In this document: in pieces, positions 1 to 10,559 of the stretch
How positions within the stretch are numbered: position 1 is the first letter of the stretch
Layout of the letters: the number at the start of each line of letters is the position of its first letter
Assembly (NCBI GenBank): GCA_022829145.1
Contig: CM040764.1
Coordinates: 248,001-312,000 of the forward strand
Source of the DNA: Albula goreensis
Lineage: Eukaryota; Chordata; Actinopteri; Albuliformes; Albulidae
Length of the DNA: 64,000 bases
Reading direction: 5' to 3'
Made by a program: the position numbers and the translations under genes
Notes under the pieces: model-generated
The model's database searches: none
What the model was told of the DNA's origin: nothing
The model's input: only the letters and a program-made list of their open reading frames with translations

Positions 1-257
1 ATAGCCAGAACTCTCCTGCATAACATTAACCATCTGAATAAATTAGTGATATCTGCTAGCCATCACTCTGAGTTTTCCGGATAACGTTCTGAGGCTTCCC
101 TTGATTCTGTGTGGTTCACCTGAATCCTTAACTTCCTAGTTCCAATGTGGTGACTTATTTAAGTAGTGGTACATATAACTTCAAAAATGGAGTAACTGAT
201 TTTGCGTCTTATCCCCACCCTGCTCAAGGAAAAGTGTGAGGAAAGCGCTTGAAAGTA

Positions 258-1570
258 TGAGGGGCCGTCAGGGACACAATCCAGAATTAGCATTCACACA
301 CACATATAAAACAAAACACATTCACACACTATAGTCGAAACTTCTCACACTTACAAGTGAAATGCTTTCACAAACACTACTGAAATGTTATGCTGTCTCA
401 CACACACACACCTGAAATGCTTTTATACACACAACTAAAATGTTGTTTTCTCACACACAACTGAAATGCTTTTATACACACAACTGAAATGCTTTCACAC
501 ACACAACTAAAATGTTTTGTTTTCACACACACAACTGAAATGAGCTCACACACAACTGAAATGCTTTTATACAAACACAACTGAAATGCGCTCACACATA
601 CAACTGAAATGCACTCACACACACACAACTGAAATGTTGTGTTCTCACAAACATTATTGAAACGCTCTCATAAATACGACTGAGATTTCAGTGTAACTGG
701 AAGGAATTTCAGTGTAAAAGGAAGGCAGCTCGGAAGGGGAAGTGAAATGGCTTTGGAGCGCACATGTCCTTCCAGGAGCTCTCCGGCCATTTAACAGAAG
801 CTGCTGCATTACTGAACAACATTTTGGCATCGGCAGAGACAATTCGAACATTGTCTAATGCAACAACTGGGCAAAAGTCACAGGTTGCCTCAGGTGCCGA
901 CACGGTGGAGAGTGGACTGATGTCGCTTTTCCCATCTGGCGGGCGCAGCAGCCGCAACGGCCAGCCACAGCCAGCTGCTGGTCCAGTCCGGACTTCCGTG
1001 CCGCGGTATCACGCTCAGCAGAGCTTTGGCCCATGGACATCGGCCACAAGGAGAAGAAGGTGAGATGGATATTTACACCCTGTGTATTGCCATTCTAACT
1101 ATGTTGCTGCTATAAGCACATGAGAGGACGATAGACAGGTTTTGTTTTTTTCTTGCCGACGTTAAAACACATATGACGTTGAAGTTAGTTGAAGCTAGTT
1201 GCCTTCCTTTTACACTGAAAAGCCTTCCGGTTACACTGAAATCTCAGTAGTATTTATGAGAGCTTTTCAATAATGTGTGTGAGAACACAACATTTCAGTT
1301 GTGTGTATAAAAGCATTTCAATTGTGTGTGTGAGCTCATTTCAGTTGTGTGTGTAAAAGTATTTCAGTTGTGTGTGTGAAAACAAAACATTTTAGTTGTG
1401 TGTATAAAAGCATTTCAGTTGTGTGTGTGAGACAGCATAACATTTCAGTAGTGTTTGTGAAAGCATTTCATTTGTACGTGTGTGACGTTTCGACTATAGT
1501 GTGTGAATGTGTTTTGTTTTATATGTGTGTGTGAATGCTAATTCTGAATTATGTCCCTGACGGCCCCTCA
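258..1570. mobile_element. Foldback DNA element with long inverted arms
   Basis: The outer ends are inverted copies (TGAGGGGCCGTCAGGGAC at the left; its complement at 1553-1570), each flanked by TA. The arms run about 258-728 and 1198-1570 and are near-mirror images. They are built from many short units pairing a CA-rich stretch with CTGAAATG, at roughly 20-25 bp. The 470-bp loop is not repetitive and holds an exon-like reading frame. The TA flanks would fit a TA-targeting DNA transposon, but no transposase is visible, so the superfamily is left open. The arms could form a very long hairpin. Confidence 0.75.
764..1063 (+). CDS. Exon-like ORF in the loop of the foldback element
   Basis: An open frame of 99 codons starts at ATG 764 (MSFQELSGHLTEAAALLNN...). 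It has a hydrophobic/Ala-rich first 30 residues that could form a helix, then a Ser/Gly/Gln-rich tail. Near its end lies a good splice-donor match (AAGAAG/GTGAGA, GT at about 1061). It may therefore be a first exon carried by the transposable element rather than a complete gene. I do not recognise the product with certainty. It could be captured host sequence or the leader exon of the element's own protein. Confidence 0.3.
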   Translation: MSFQELSGHLTEAAALLNNILASAETIRTLSNATTGQKSQVASGADTVESGLMSLFPSGGRSSRNGQPQPAAGPVRTSVPRYHAQQSFGPWTSATRRRR

Positions 1571-3698
1571 TATACACATTTACGCTGTTTGTGGTCATTA
1601 CAAACGCATTTCCAGTGACTTAACAAGGGGGAAAATTTTACTGCAATAGTTTCGCTTACCTAAGAGCTTAATCAAAGAATCTTTGTAACAAGATGGTTCA
1701 GTTGCTGAAAATACTACCTAATACTAGTGGCTAATGATATACAGTGAACAATGAACCTTGACATATGAATTCAATTCGTTCAAAGACCCGACTCGCAACC
1801 CAAAATATTCGTAACTCAAAATAATTTTCCCCATTTAAAATACTGGAAAAAAATGTAATCCGTTCCGCCTTGATGACAATAACACTATCTACAACAAAAT
1901 TTATGTCTTTTTTTAAACTGTTCAGCCTTGATGAGAATAACACTATATATATGTATGTGATTTGATATATATGTATATATATCAAAATTGTCTTTTATGA
2001 AGAATTCTTACCTTGGAAACAGCTGCTAACGGAGGTGGCTGGCGAACGGAGGTAGGTGGGGGAGGAGGAGGAGGGAGGCCTGAACTTGCTACTGTACGTA
2101 CGGTACGGTACCTACCGTACTTAAAAACTTAATATTTTTACTCATTTTCTTCCTCTCAATAGTGAAGGTTCTTACCTTGACAGCTTTAGATTCCAGCCAA
2201 CTGCTTTTGCTGGCCTGACTAGAGATTCTAAACATTGCAGTATCTGCTTATTGCTGTTGATGCAAACTGCTGTCATTTGTTTAGTTTTCCCTTTTTCCAT
2301 GAGACAAGTTCATTTACATGAGACAGAGAAAGAGAGCAAGTTAGAGCATCGGACCTTGAAAGATTGACAGACTGCCTTTCCAGGGTGAGAGAAAAGACTC
2401 AGAGAGATAAAAGACAAAGTAAAGACTGTGTGAGACTGGACACCCAGAGAGGACAGGCTGTGCACCCACTGCTGTCAGCAGGAGCTGAAGACAGAGCTGT
2501 GTGATGTTCTGAAATGTGATAAAGACACATTAGGATTCACTGAACAACATTCATTTAAAATGTCCTCCTTAATAAGTGCACAGGTTACCATTTTACTTCT
2601 GTTACTCAATAAGTCTGGCAAATTTAGAGATAGATACTGAAGTGTATTTCCTAAAATAATACACATCTGTACACATCTCAAAGCTTTCTTATGAGCCCAG
2701 TTTGAATATTTCAGTATTCAGTGTTACCTTTCTCTCTCTCTCTCTCCCCAAATGTTAGAGCAGCCCCATGTAAACCTGCACCCAATGCAGAGGGGCAGCC
2801 AGAGGAAAGAGGAGAATCAGAGAATCATCAGAGAAAAAGGTCCTGGTCTGACTCCATATTTACACTGATGCAATTATTGAACATTTTTGCTCACCTTTGA
2901 CTGGTTTTACCTCCATCAACATATCTGTAACTCTTATTTCTCTGAAATTATTTTTACAAATATATGCTGTGGAAATAGTTTATTGCTGCTGCCTCTGATA
3001 AGGTAATCAGGGAGAAAGCACTGGAGTGTGAGCAGTCATGGGTTGGATGGCTTGGGAGAAGCAGGCTCTGAGACCATGGTTTTAGATGGGGAAAGAGCTG
3101 TCTGGTTATTGTCTCATGGAAAAAGGGAAAACCAGCCAAATGACAGCAGTTTGCATCAACCACAAGGAAATGTAAGCAGCGAAATTCATAGAAACTTCAC
3201 CCAGGTCAGCCATAGTATGTTTCCATAGCAACTTTTGATGCTGAAAGTGAGATTTATAGGTTTTTGTCACATTTCCCCTTTATTATTAAATCGTATCAGT
3301 GCTAGTACTCACTCTGCTGCAAAAGACCAGCTTAATTTGGGAGGCTGAAGCAGATGTTCTCTATCCAAAAGAAAACTGGCCAAAGACATTAAGCAGAGCA
3401 CACACTGTCTCTCACTGAATCACAAGGATGGCAAAAACCCACATACGTTCACTTTGATTTGCATGTATCCTGAATTCAGGAATTTGAAACTTCAGCTTGG
3501 TGAAAATGATATGCAATTCAAAGATAAGACAAGAGAAAACAAAAATTTGCCTGGGCCCATCTCAAATGACTGTACTGTCCTCTCTTAGTACCAGACATCA
3601 TACTCTGCAACATCACCATGTAATTGACGGTCATTTCATTTACTTGTTTAGACTAAACAAACCCTGTTTGGAACAAACCATAGCATTATTGACTTACC
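1571..3698. other. Non-coding stretch, no gene recognised
   Basis: AT-rich intergenic sequence. It holds an (AT)-type microsatellite near 1945-1985, a short GTAC-based palindrome at 2094-2120, and a (TC)n run at about 2730-2748. The text around 1760-1920 (clauses on 'aactcaaaataattttcccc') looks like an old dispersed repeat. An exon-like block after the pyrimidine tract (2756-2839) could be a lost exon, but it shows no recognisable domain. Confidence 0.4.
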
Positions 3699-5215
3699 CA
3701 GGGGTGGACAGTAATGAAGTACATTTACTTGAGTACTGTACTTAAGCACATTTTTCGAGTATCTGTACTTTACTTGAGTATACTTTTTTTTTTTGGAAAC
3801 TTATGACTTTTATTCCACTTCATCTGAAAGACAAATATTGTACTTTTGACTCCACTACATTGCTATGGTTTCCGTTACTCGTTACTTTGAAGTCAATGGA
3901 TGAATTTCCTTTTCTTTTCTAAAATGCGATAGGCCATATAGTGTGTCCGTCACAGGAGAAAAACCAATCACAGTAAACTACTTCTACGCTGTCAGTCAAA
4001 TTCAAAGTACTTGCCGCATTTTTTGAACTTCAGTTTGAACTTGGAGGTTGTAATGATGGCTACGACAGATAAAGATGACGATTCCTCACCAGAGTACCCG
4101 TGGCCATATCTGAAGTCCAAGATTTTTGAAATGAAGAAAGATTCATATCGTTTTAAATGTTTGCTCTGTTTCCCGAGCACAAACTTCGTCACTGCCTTCA
4201 AAATTGTAGTAGGATCCTATTGAATTCAGGCCGAGTTTTAGACCAGTGGGCTAAGCTAAGTGGGAAAAATATCAAAATATATAGCGTTGCTAGCTGGCGA
4301 ATGAGTTACCATTTAGCATACTGACAACGGAAGCAGGTGGGCCTCTCAGGTGAGGAAAATGGCTCAGCGTTTCAAAGTCCTCGATTCAAGAAAGACAAGA
4401 GGCATTGCAAAAAAATATACTCGTTTTCTTTCACAGATGTTAAACTCTGATACAGCGTAGTGCGAAATGACTAGACAAATAAGACCGCTGCCAGACTCGC
4501 AAGACATAAGAGTGGCCACAGTGCAGGATATGAATCACCACCAGCCAAAGGTAAAAGGATGTGCTCTAATTCGATCGTATGTGTCTACGTTTCAAGAACA
4601 GTACTGGTGTCCTTCTCATGCTGGACTTCATGGAACACTCCAACCATTTGTGAATGACATGTTAATACCATTCCAATCGAAGCACATTCGCAAGCTAACT
4701 CAGGAGGCTAGCTTGCTGCTTGATCATGGCAGCGTAGTGGACACGTTGATGAGCAAGCATTTTGCAAATATATAACAAAGTTATTCATCAAATTCACAAG
4801 ACAGGTAGCTTCCGAGCTAACGTGAAAACTACATTAATATGACAGAAAAACATTCCCAAGCAGGCATCAGTTATTAGTAAGTTAAGTGTCTTTTCAATTG
4901 TATTTCTATAGGCTTTGTAGAATATTCTACAAGCTTTTTATTCTACAGTTTCTACAAGCAGGTCAGTGCATTCAGTCAGTTGTTTCAGCGTCATTAGGTT
5001 CTGTAAATGCTTTGTGGCAACAATACAACAAGGTGTTGACATTGAAAGGAAATGTACTTTTGAATACTTAAGTATTTTTTAAAAGCAAGTACTCCAGTAC
5101 TTTAACTCAAGTAAAAATTTGACTGAACAACTTTCACTTGTGTTGGAGTAATATTTGGCCAGGAGTATCTATACTTTGACTCAAGTAATGGAGTTGTGTA
5201 CTTTGCCTACCTCTG
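3699..5215. mobile_element. hAT-type DNA transposon, decayed
   Basis: The left end CAGGGGTGGACAGTAATG and the complement of the right end CAGAGGTAGGCAAAGTAC are the imperfect hAT-like inverted termini common in fish. Both are followed by runs of 'tacttgagta' type sequence. Inside, 4053-4220 (+) encodes MATTDKDDDSSPEYPWPY... with a YRFKCLLCFP motif, which resembles the start of a BED zinc finger in hAT transposases. A second open piece at 4467-4775 is not clearly assignable. No continuous transposase or RW..DDE catalytic core is seen. I could not find a matching 8-bp target duplication. Confidence 0.65.
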
Positions 5216-5780
5216 CTTGGATGAAAGCAAAGCCTACCCCTGAACAGTGAAGGGTGAGAAAGCACTCTTTCACACGTTATGAAAGTACAGACTCCTTTCA
5301 CATTTCAGCTAATGTATTTTATGGCCCCCACCAGCATCAGGACTGTAACTGGTAGCCATTTACAAAATGTGTTTGTGTTATTACATTAACGATAACCAAA
5401 AACATATATTTGTAGGTGGGGAAAAAAAGGAAAACATATACATTAAAAATTTGCATTAACAGAGCACACCCCCCCACCACCACCACCTGGCAATTTACAG
5501 GTTTACATTCTTGTTTTTGGGCTATTTAGCTCAAATAAATATCATATCTGTGGGACATAATATGCCACTACATGCTTCAATAAAGCATAGCATATTTCTG
5601 AAAACAGGTGAACGTCTTTATGAGTCAGCTGCTCACTACATCATTTATTGTTTTATCATGTTATTTTATCCAGGATCTGTGGAAAAGCTACAGTAATACC
5701 TTCACATCAAAAGCACGTGTGATTCTGTTATTTTTAATTTATATTCACTATCTCAACATTTCTTTTTCCATTACCTCCAG
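5216..5780. other. Non-coding stretch before the lectin-like exon
   Basis: No gene or clear repeat is seen. There is a C-rich/CAC run at 5467-5488. The last 20 bases are pyrimidine-rich and end in CCTCCAG, the likely splice acceptor of the lectin exon. Confidence 0.4.
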
Positions 5781-5948
5781 ATAATCTGGTTCTGGTCTAT
5801 GAGAATAAAATCTGGACTGAGGCCCTGAGCTACTGCAGACAGCACTGTGGAGACCTGGCCTCCGTGTCCACAGAGCAGCTCCAGCACTGGTTGGATTGCA
5901 CATGGCCTTGGAGCTTTGGATCCTGGTGTTCTCCCTCATCTGCCTGAC
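5781..5948 (+). pseudogene. C-type lectin domain exon fragment
   Basis: After the acceptor at 5779-5780 the frame reads NLVLVYENKIWTEALSYC, then RQHCGDLASVSTEQLQHW. This is the first third of a C-type lectin-like fold: the W-T-E-A helix, the first conserved Cys and the D-L-A-S-V strand. In fish this pattern occurs in mannose-receptor-like and NLR-neighbouring lectins. After 'QHWLD' the similarity stops and a TGA follows at about 5946, so the WIGL core, the calcium-binding residues and the last cysteines are absent. Inferred to be a truncated exon of a lost lectin gene. Confidence 0.6.
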
Positions 5949-6018
5949 CATCGGCCTCTTCCCAAGGAGGACCTACTTTCATGAGGTACTGATGAGGTGG
6001 AGGACCATAATCAGCTGA
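5902..6018 (+). CDS. Short ORF with hydrophobic N terminus
   Basis: ATG at 5902 opens 38 codons: MALELWILVFSLICLTIGLF, then basic PRRTYFHE and a stop at 6016-6018. The first 20 residues look like a signal peptide or a single membrane helix. It overlaps the end of the lectin fragment in another frame, so it could be a relic leader exon of a lectin-like gene or chance. No family is recognised. Confidence 0.2.
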   Translation: MALELWILVFSLICLTIGLFPRRTYFHEVLMRWRTIIS

Positions 6019-6404
6019 CTAGAGAAAGGGAAGAAAAAGAAGAGGAGGGGTTTCCCCAGACCAGCCAATCAAAGGGAGCCACCCATCCCTGCTACAGAAC
6101 CCTGCCCCCCTCCCTGCAGATCCCAGGAGGCAGAGCAAAACAGGTGAGGAAATCCCTCTCAGTAGTAAAAACATGATATTCAATATCACAGAAAATGTAA
6201 TATTTAACATGGCTGAAACAGATACAAATATCTAGACAAGATGTTTAAGATACAGACAGATTAAGGACAGAATATGGATTTAGGCAGAACTGAGGAATTG
6301 TGGGACAGTGATTCAGCTAAGTCACAATTACAGACAAACACAATTTCAACAAATGTTAATATTTGCACATTGTAAGTTGTATGTTGGACAATTAGGTTTG
6401 TCAG
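6019..6404. other. Non-coding stretch
   Basis: Purine-rich at 6020-6060, then ordinary AT-rich sequence. Nothing recognised. Confidence 0.4.
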
Positions 6405-8150
6405 ATTGTGTTCAGTTCAGTTCAATTCAAATTTATTGTCATGTGTATTAAAAATACAATGAAATATGTGTGCTTCGACTCTCTCTGCCTTAACATAGAG
6501 GCACATCATCACAAGAAAACCAACAAAGGACACATATGCACAATACATCAGTGTACACATATATACACATTATATACATGTAAACATTATGTACACAATA
6601 TGCAGTACGCAAAAACATTACATAATATACAACAACAATGTGCAGTGCATATGGTAGCATCAGCTGTTCAGCAGCCTGGCTGCCTGTGGAAAGAAACTGT
6701 TACTGAGACGGGTGGTGTGTTTTGATGCTCCTGTTACATTTTTATAGATGGAAGGAGCGAGAACAGAACATGCGCGGGGTGGCTGGTGTCCTTAGTGATG
6801 TTTTGGGCTTTCCCTTTGCATCGAGTGGTGTAGATGTTATGAGGTTGTGGTAGTTCTTTGCCAATGATTTTTGCTGCTGCCTTTACAGTCCTTTGTAGCA
6901 GTCTGCAGTCCTGAGCAGTCAGGTTGCCAAACCACACTGTGATACAGCCTGTCAGTATACTCTGGTACAGTGATAAAAGTTCACAGAGCCATGGTACTCA
7001 TACCAAAACTCTTGAGATGTATCCGAAAGTACAGTCTGCTGTGCTTTCTTGAGGATGCAGTTGGTGTTCAGAGACCATCTGAGGGTGTCTGAGACGTGTA
7101 TGCCAAGAAATCTAAAACTATCAACAATTTCAACAGATGATCCATTAATGGGAATATGAATGTGATTTTCTCTGGTCTTTCTGAAGTCAACAGTGATTTC
7201 TTTTGTCTCATTGACATTAGAGAGTGGTGGTTATCATGGCACCATATGGTTAGCTCTTCCACTCCCCTCCTATAGGCCCTCTTATCACCGTTGCTTATTA
7301 GTCCAGTCTCTGTGGTGTTGTGTGCAAATTGTATGATGCTGTTGTTGTCATGTTAGCAACACAGTCATGTGTAAACAGACTGTACAATAGGGGATTGAGA
7401 CAGCAGCCCTGAAGAATTTCCTATTCTCACAGACTGGGACCTGCCTGTCAGAAAATCAAATAGCTAATTACAGATAGATTTGCCCCGACCAAGACCTCTG
7501 AGTTTCAATACCAGCTTAGATGGTACAATTGTACTGAAGGCAGAGCTATAATCAACAAACAACATTCTGACATAGGTATTTTTCTTTTCAAGGTGTACCA
7601 AAGCACTATGCAGAGCGAGATAGTGTCATCTACAGATCTATTAGAACAGCAGGTAAACGGTAATGGATCAAGAGAATGTAACGTTTTATATAGGATATAA
7701 CCAATCTCTCCAGGGACTTGATACTAATATAGGTCAAAGCATTAGGTTGGTAATCATTAAGGCAAGAGACTGGTGTTTTCTTAGGTATAGGCACAATGGT
7801 GGTTTCCTTCAAACACAGTGGAACCACACACAATGACAGGGAAAAGTAAAAAATGTCAGTATAAATGTGAGATAGCTGAGTGTAGCATGTCTTGAGGACA
7901 CGAGAAGGGAGGCCGTCTGGGTGGGCGGCTTTACAAGCCTTAACTCTTTTAAAAGTTTTACTCCCATCAGCCTCCATCGCATGTAGATGGACTGCATCGG
8001 ATGGGCACTGTGCTGCTGTCACTGGATCCAAGTTGTGGGCTTGAAAGCGAGCATAAAAGTTGTTAAGCTCGTCCAGGAGAGTGGCAGAGGTATCACCAAT
8101 ACATATCTGCCCTGTTTGTCTCGAAAATCTGTTTCCACTGAAAAACATGT
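6405..8150 (-). mobile_element. L2/CR1-like LINE, 3' part, decayed
   Basis: Read on the minus strand, 8148-7630 encodes part of a non-LTR reverse transcriptase. LLDELNNFYARF, KAAHPDGLPSRVLK and TTIVPIPKKT followed by LNDYQPNALT match the early RT blocks of fish L2/CR1-like LINEs. Further downstream, 6937-6734 encodes the C-terminal GCITVWFGNLTAQDCRLLQR-type segment and ends in VLFSLLPSIKM. The 3' end near 6405-6440 complements to 'catgacaataaatttgaatt', a usual LINE tail. The RT core with the catalytic FADD-type box is not in one open frame, and several frame breaks are present. It abuts an L1-like fragment upstream. Confidence 0.75.
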
Positions 8151-9509
8151 TGACCTACTAAACAAAGTTGCCTCCCCTTTCTTTTTACTATTTGGGCAAT
8201 ATGAATTAAATACCTTATCTACCCATTCTCTTCTTAACTTCTTGTGCTCAGCATCATTTGCATGTGTCTCTTGCAACAATGCCACTTTTTTCCTCTTTAT
8301 GGGGGTTGTCATTCAATTTATATTATAACTAGTAAAATTCAAAGTGGGCATAGTTAACTATAATTTTCTTATCTGCTTTTACTACTTCTCTCCCTCCCAC
8401 CACCCAGCAGTCCCTTCAAGCATTACACTGTGTCCCACCTTCAAAAGAAAGACAAACTTTCATGTGGACTTAAATAACATATCAAGAAAAAAGTGACTAT
8501 TAACATCCAATAATTCACATAAGATTTAAGTCATAAAGCAAGCAAAAATGACTTTCAACTACCCAGTTGGAACAGAAGTAAAACCTTCAACCGTAATTGT
8601 GGTTTTAACCATTTCAACCAACCTCTGTTTGTAAATAGGCAGAGAATGGTAACCTCCATACCTCTCTGGGGTGTAAGTACTGAGTGCCATTAAAACAACA
8701 CCCAAGGAAAAACACAAATCCCCTGGTAAGGTTGTTCTCTTAACTTGATTCTCTCATAGAAAATTATGTCTGACATATTCCCCTCCCCCAAAACCCATTC
8801 TGAAATTCAGTATACTGAACCATTACTGACTGAAATTAACATTTCTTAATCTGCCACTGTAGGAATTATACATCTCTCAAAATGAAGTTGCAGTACCTAT
8901 TACCTCATTATTTGATGAGCTCAGTTACTCTACAAATTATTTTGAAAGGAAGATGACATTCGGACAGTGACACGCTCCCTCTTCTTCTCCTATTCTCCTG
9001 CACCTGCCATGGCTCTCCAATCAGCTCCTGCTCCCGCTTCTACACTGAAAAGCCAAGGGTGCTCTGAGCAGATAACGCCTCCACCAGTGTCAAAATGGCT
9101 TCATGCCCGTTTCCAGATTCACTCTTAGCTGCGCTGGAAATCAACATCTGGCCTGAATGCCTTTCTCCTTCAGTTGCTTAATCACTTCACGTACCCGAGC
9201 CCTCTTATGTACGTCTGAGGAATAATCTTGGTCAAAGTATACAACTTTCCCCTGGAACATGACCTGTTTCTGCATCCACGTCTGGTGTAGTTCTGCTTCC
9301 TTCACAGTTGGGACCTTAGGACCTAGGGGAAAAGTTCCACGAAGTGTCCCCGTATCCTTCATAGCCAGGTGCGAGAATCTCCTAGCAGACGAGAGTTGCT
9401 CTGAAGTAGCATTTGCTAGCTGGCTATTGTGGTGTGGTCTGGGATATTTGAAAAAGTCAGCTAAAAACAAGTCCAGGGAAGAGTACACCTGCTGGGACAC
9501 ATTGACCAA
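8151..9509 (-). mobile_element. L1/Tx1-like LINE fragment (ORF1 C-terminus and start of ORF2)
   Basis: On the minus strand 9509-9141 encodes the C-terminal half of an L1-type ORF1 protein (VMFQGKVVYFDQDYSSDVHK, then VREVIKQLKEKGIQARC), the RNA-chaperone domain. Beyond a roughly 830-bp spacer, 8312-8150 encodes the start of an L1-type endonuclease: VALLQETHANDAEHKKLRRE with the catalytic-site Q-E-T-H, then GRYVLV. There the L1 sequence stops and the L2-like LINE begins, so the two elements are nested or joined. The rest of L1 ORF2 is missing. Confidence 0.7.
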
Positions 9510-10010
9510 AGTGTTTTTAAAAATACCAGTTTGAGAATCTGTATGGGTCCGGACTCTACCTGCTTTGGACAGATTAGCCTAATTGTCAAAGAGATTGAAT
9601 TCAAGCATTCAGCGGTCTTATAGTACCCCTGAGACAGGGAGTGCTGGATACCTGCATAGCTCCAGGCCTGACTACCTGTGTGGGCAGGTAGCAGAGGATG
9701 ATAAGGAAGCGGCTGATAGAGCTCAGTCCAGTTTTATTTAATGCATGTTTTTTTTTATGCTGTAATCCTGTGTGTGCCACACAGTAGTGGTAATCTCAGA
9801 CCCAAATGATTGCACTGTATGTCTTTTTATCTGCTGTTGGTCTTTAATATACATCTGTTGCTAAAGGAAAGGGTAGTTTATGTGTAAGTAAATGAGGTCC
9901 AGCTGATTGTTTGTACACCAGCCTATTTGCAATCACTCCAATCATGTATTTCTATAATTGAACTAGTGAGTTCTATAATTATAATTGCTGTAATAGCTAT
10001 AATTGCAGTG
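9510..10010. other. Non-coding stretch, possibly 5' L1 remnant
   Basis: No open frame is recognised. The first 200 bases may belong to the more N-terminal part of the L1 ORF1 upstream on the minus strand. The rest is AT-rich and leads into the 58-bp minisatellite. Confidence 0.3.
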
Positions 10011-10148
10011 AGTTCGAGCTGCAGTCAGAGGATGAGGTTAACTAGAAGCTCTGTCTCCATGTGCTGTGAGTAAGAGCTGCAGTAAGAGGATGAGGTTAAC
10101 TGGAAGCTCTGTCTCCATGTGTTGTGAGTTAAGGCTGCAGTAAGAGTC
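10011..10148 (+). repeat. 58-bp minisatellite, about two copies (gene A side)
   Basis: Two to two and a half copies of the 58-bp unit that is abundant at 45.7-57.7 kb (core GAGGTTAACTGGAAGCTCTG followed by TCTCCATGTGCTGTGAG). Its presence here shows that gene A once had, or shares the edge of, the same exon-array region as gene B. Confidence 0.85.
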
Positions 10149-10439
10149 TTTTAAGGTTGGAGATAAAAGTGCTTCCTTGGTTGTAGCCATTTTTCTATTC
10201 AGTAAAATAGCTATGTCCATTTAAGTTTCATCTAAGTTGTATTTTAGAAATCTGGACAGAACATTATAGAATGTAAAAAGCTCTCTTTACTTTAAATTGC
10301 TTCTTCCAAACTTTCTAATTTAACAAACACAGGTCATTGTTTAGAAGGAATATGCTTAGTTGGACAGTAGATGATGCCTTGAACTGTTTGCCAATTTTCA
10401 ACACTTTTCACCAAATTGTCCGTAAAAACAAATATGCGA

Positions 10440-10545
10440 TGTCTGTTTTGAGTTTTTGGGTCCAGCAGAAAGAGCAGGGTCTCTTGTACCCAGCTGTCTT
10501 AGAGCTGCAGGAAGAGGATGACATGAAGACTTTCTCAGGATGGTG
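10440..10545 (+). pseudogene. Relic of the NLR repeat exon
   Basis: The stretch 'ccagcagaaagagcagggtc' followed by 'cttgtacccagctgtct' aligns with the first half of the 111-nt exon of gene B, and the 50 bases before it align with that exon's upstream intron. The acceptor (tctctaatag in intact copies) is destroyed here. After 'gctgtct' the sequence jumps to 'tagagctgcaggaagaggatga', which is the 58-bp minisatellite. It is therefore a recombinant, 3'-truncated exon. The same relic sits at 57985-58095 in gene B. Confidence 0.7.
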
Positions 10546-10559
10546 AAAATTCACCATCA

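Noticed and set aside
1731-1985. 84-codon minus-strand frame rich in Ile/Tyr
   Set aside because: Produced by the TA microsatellite and AT-rich sequence.
2400-2530. Possible zinc-finger-like LCTHCCQQELKTELCDVLKC reading
   Set aside because: It is short, has a stop just upstream, and matches no pattern of a known family.
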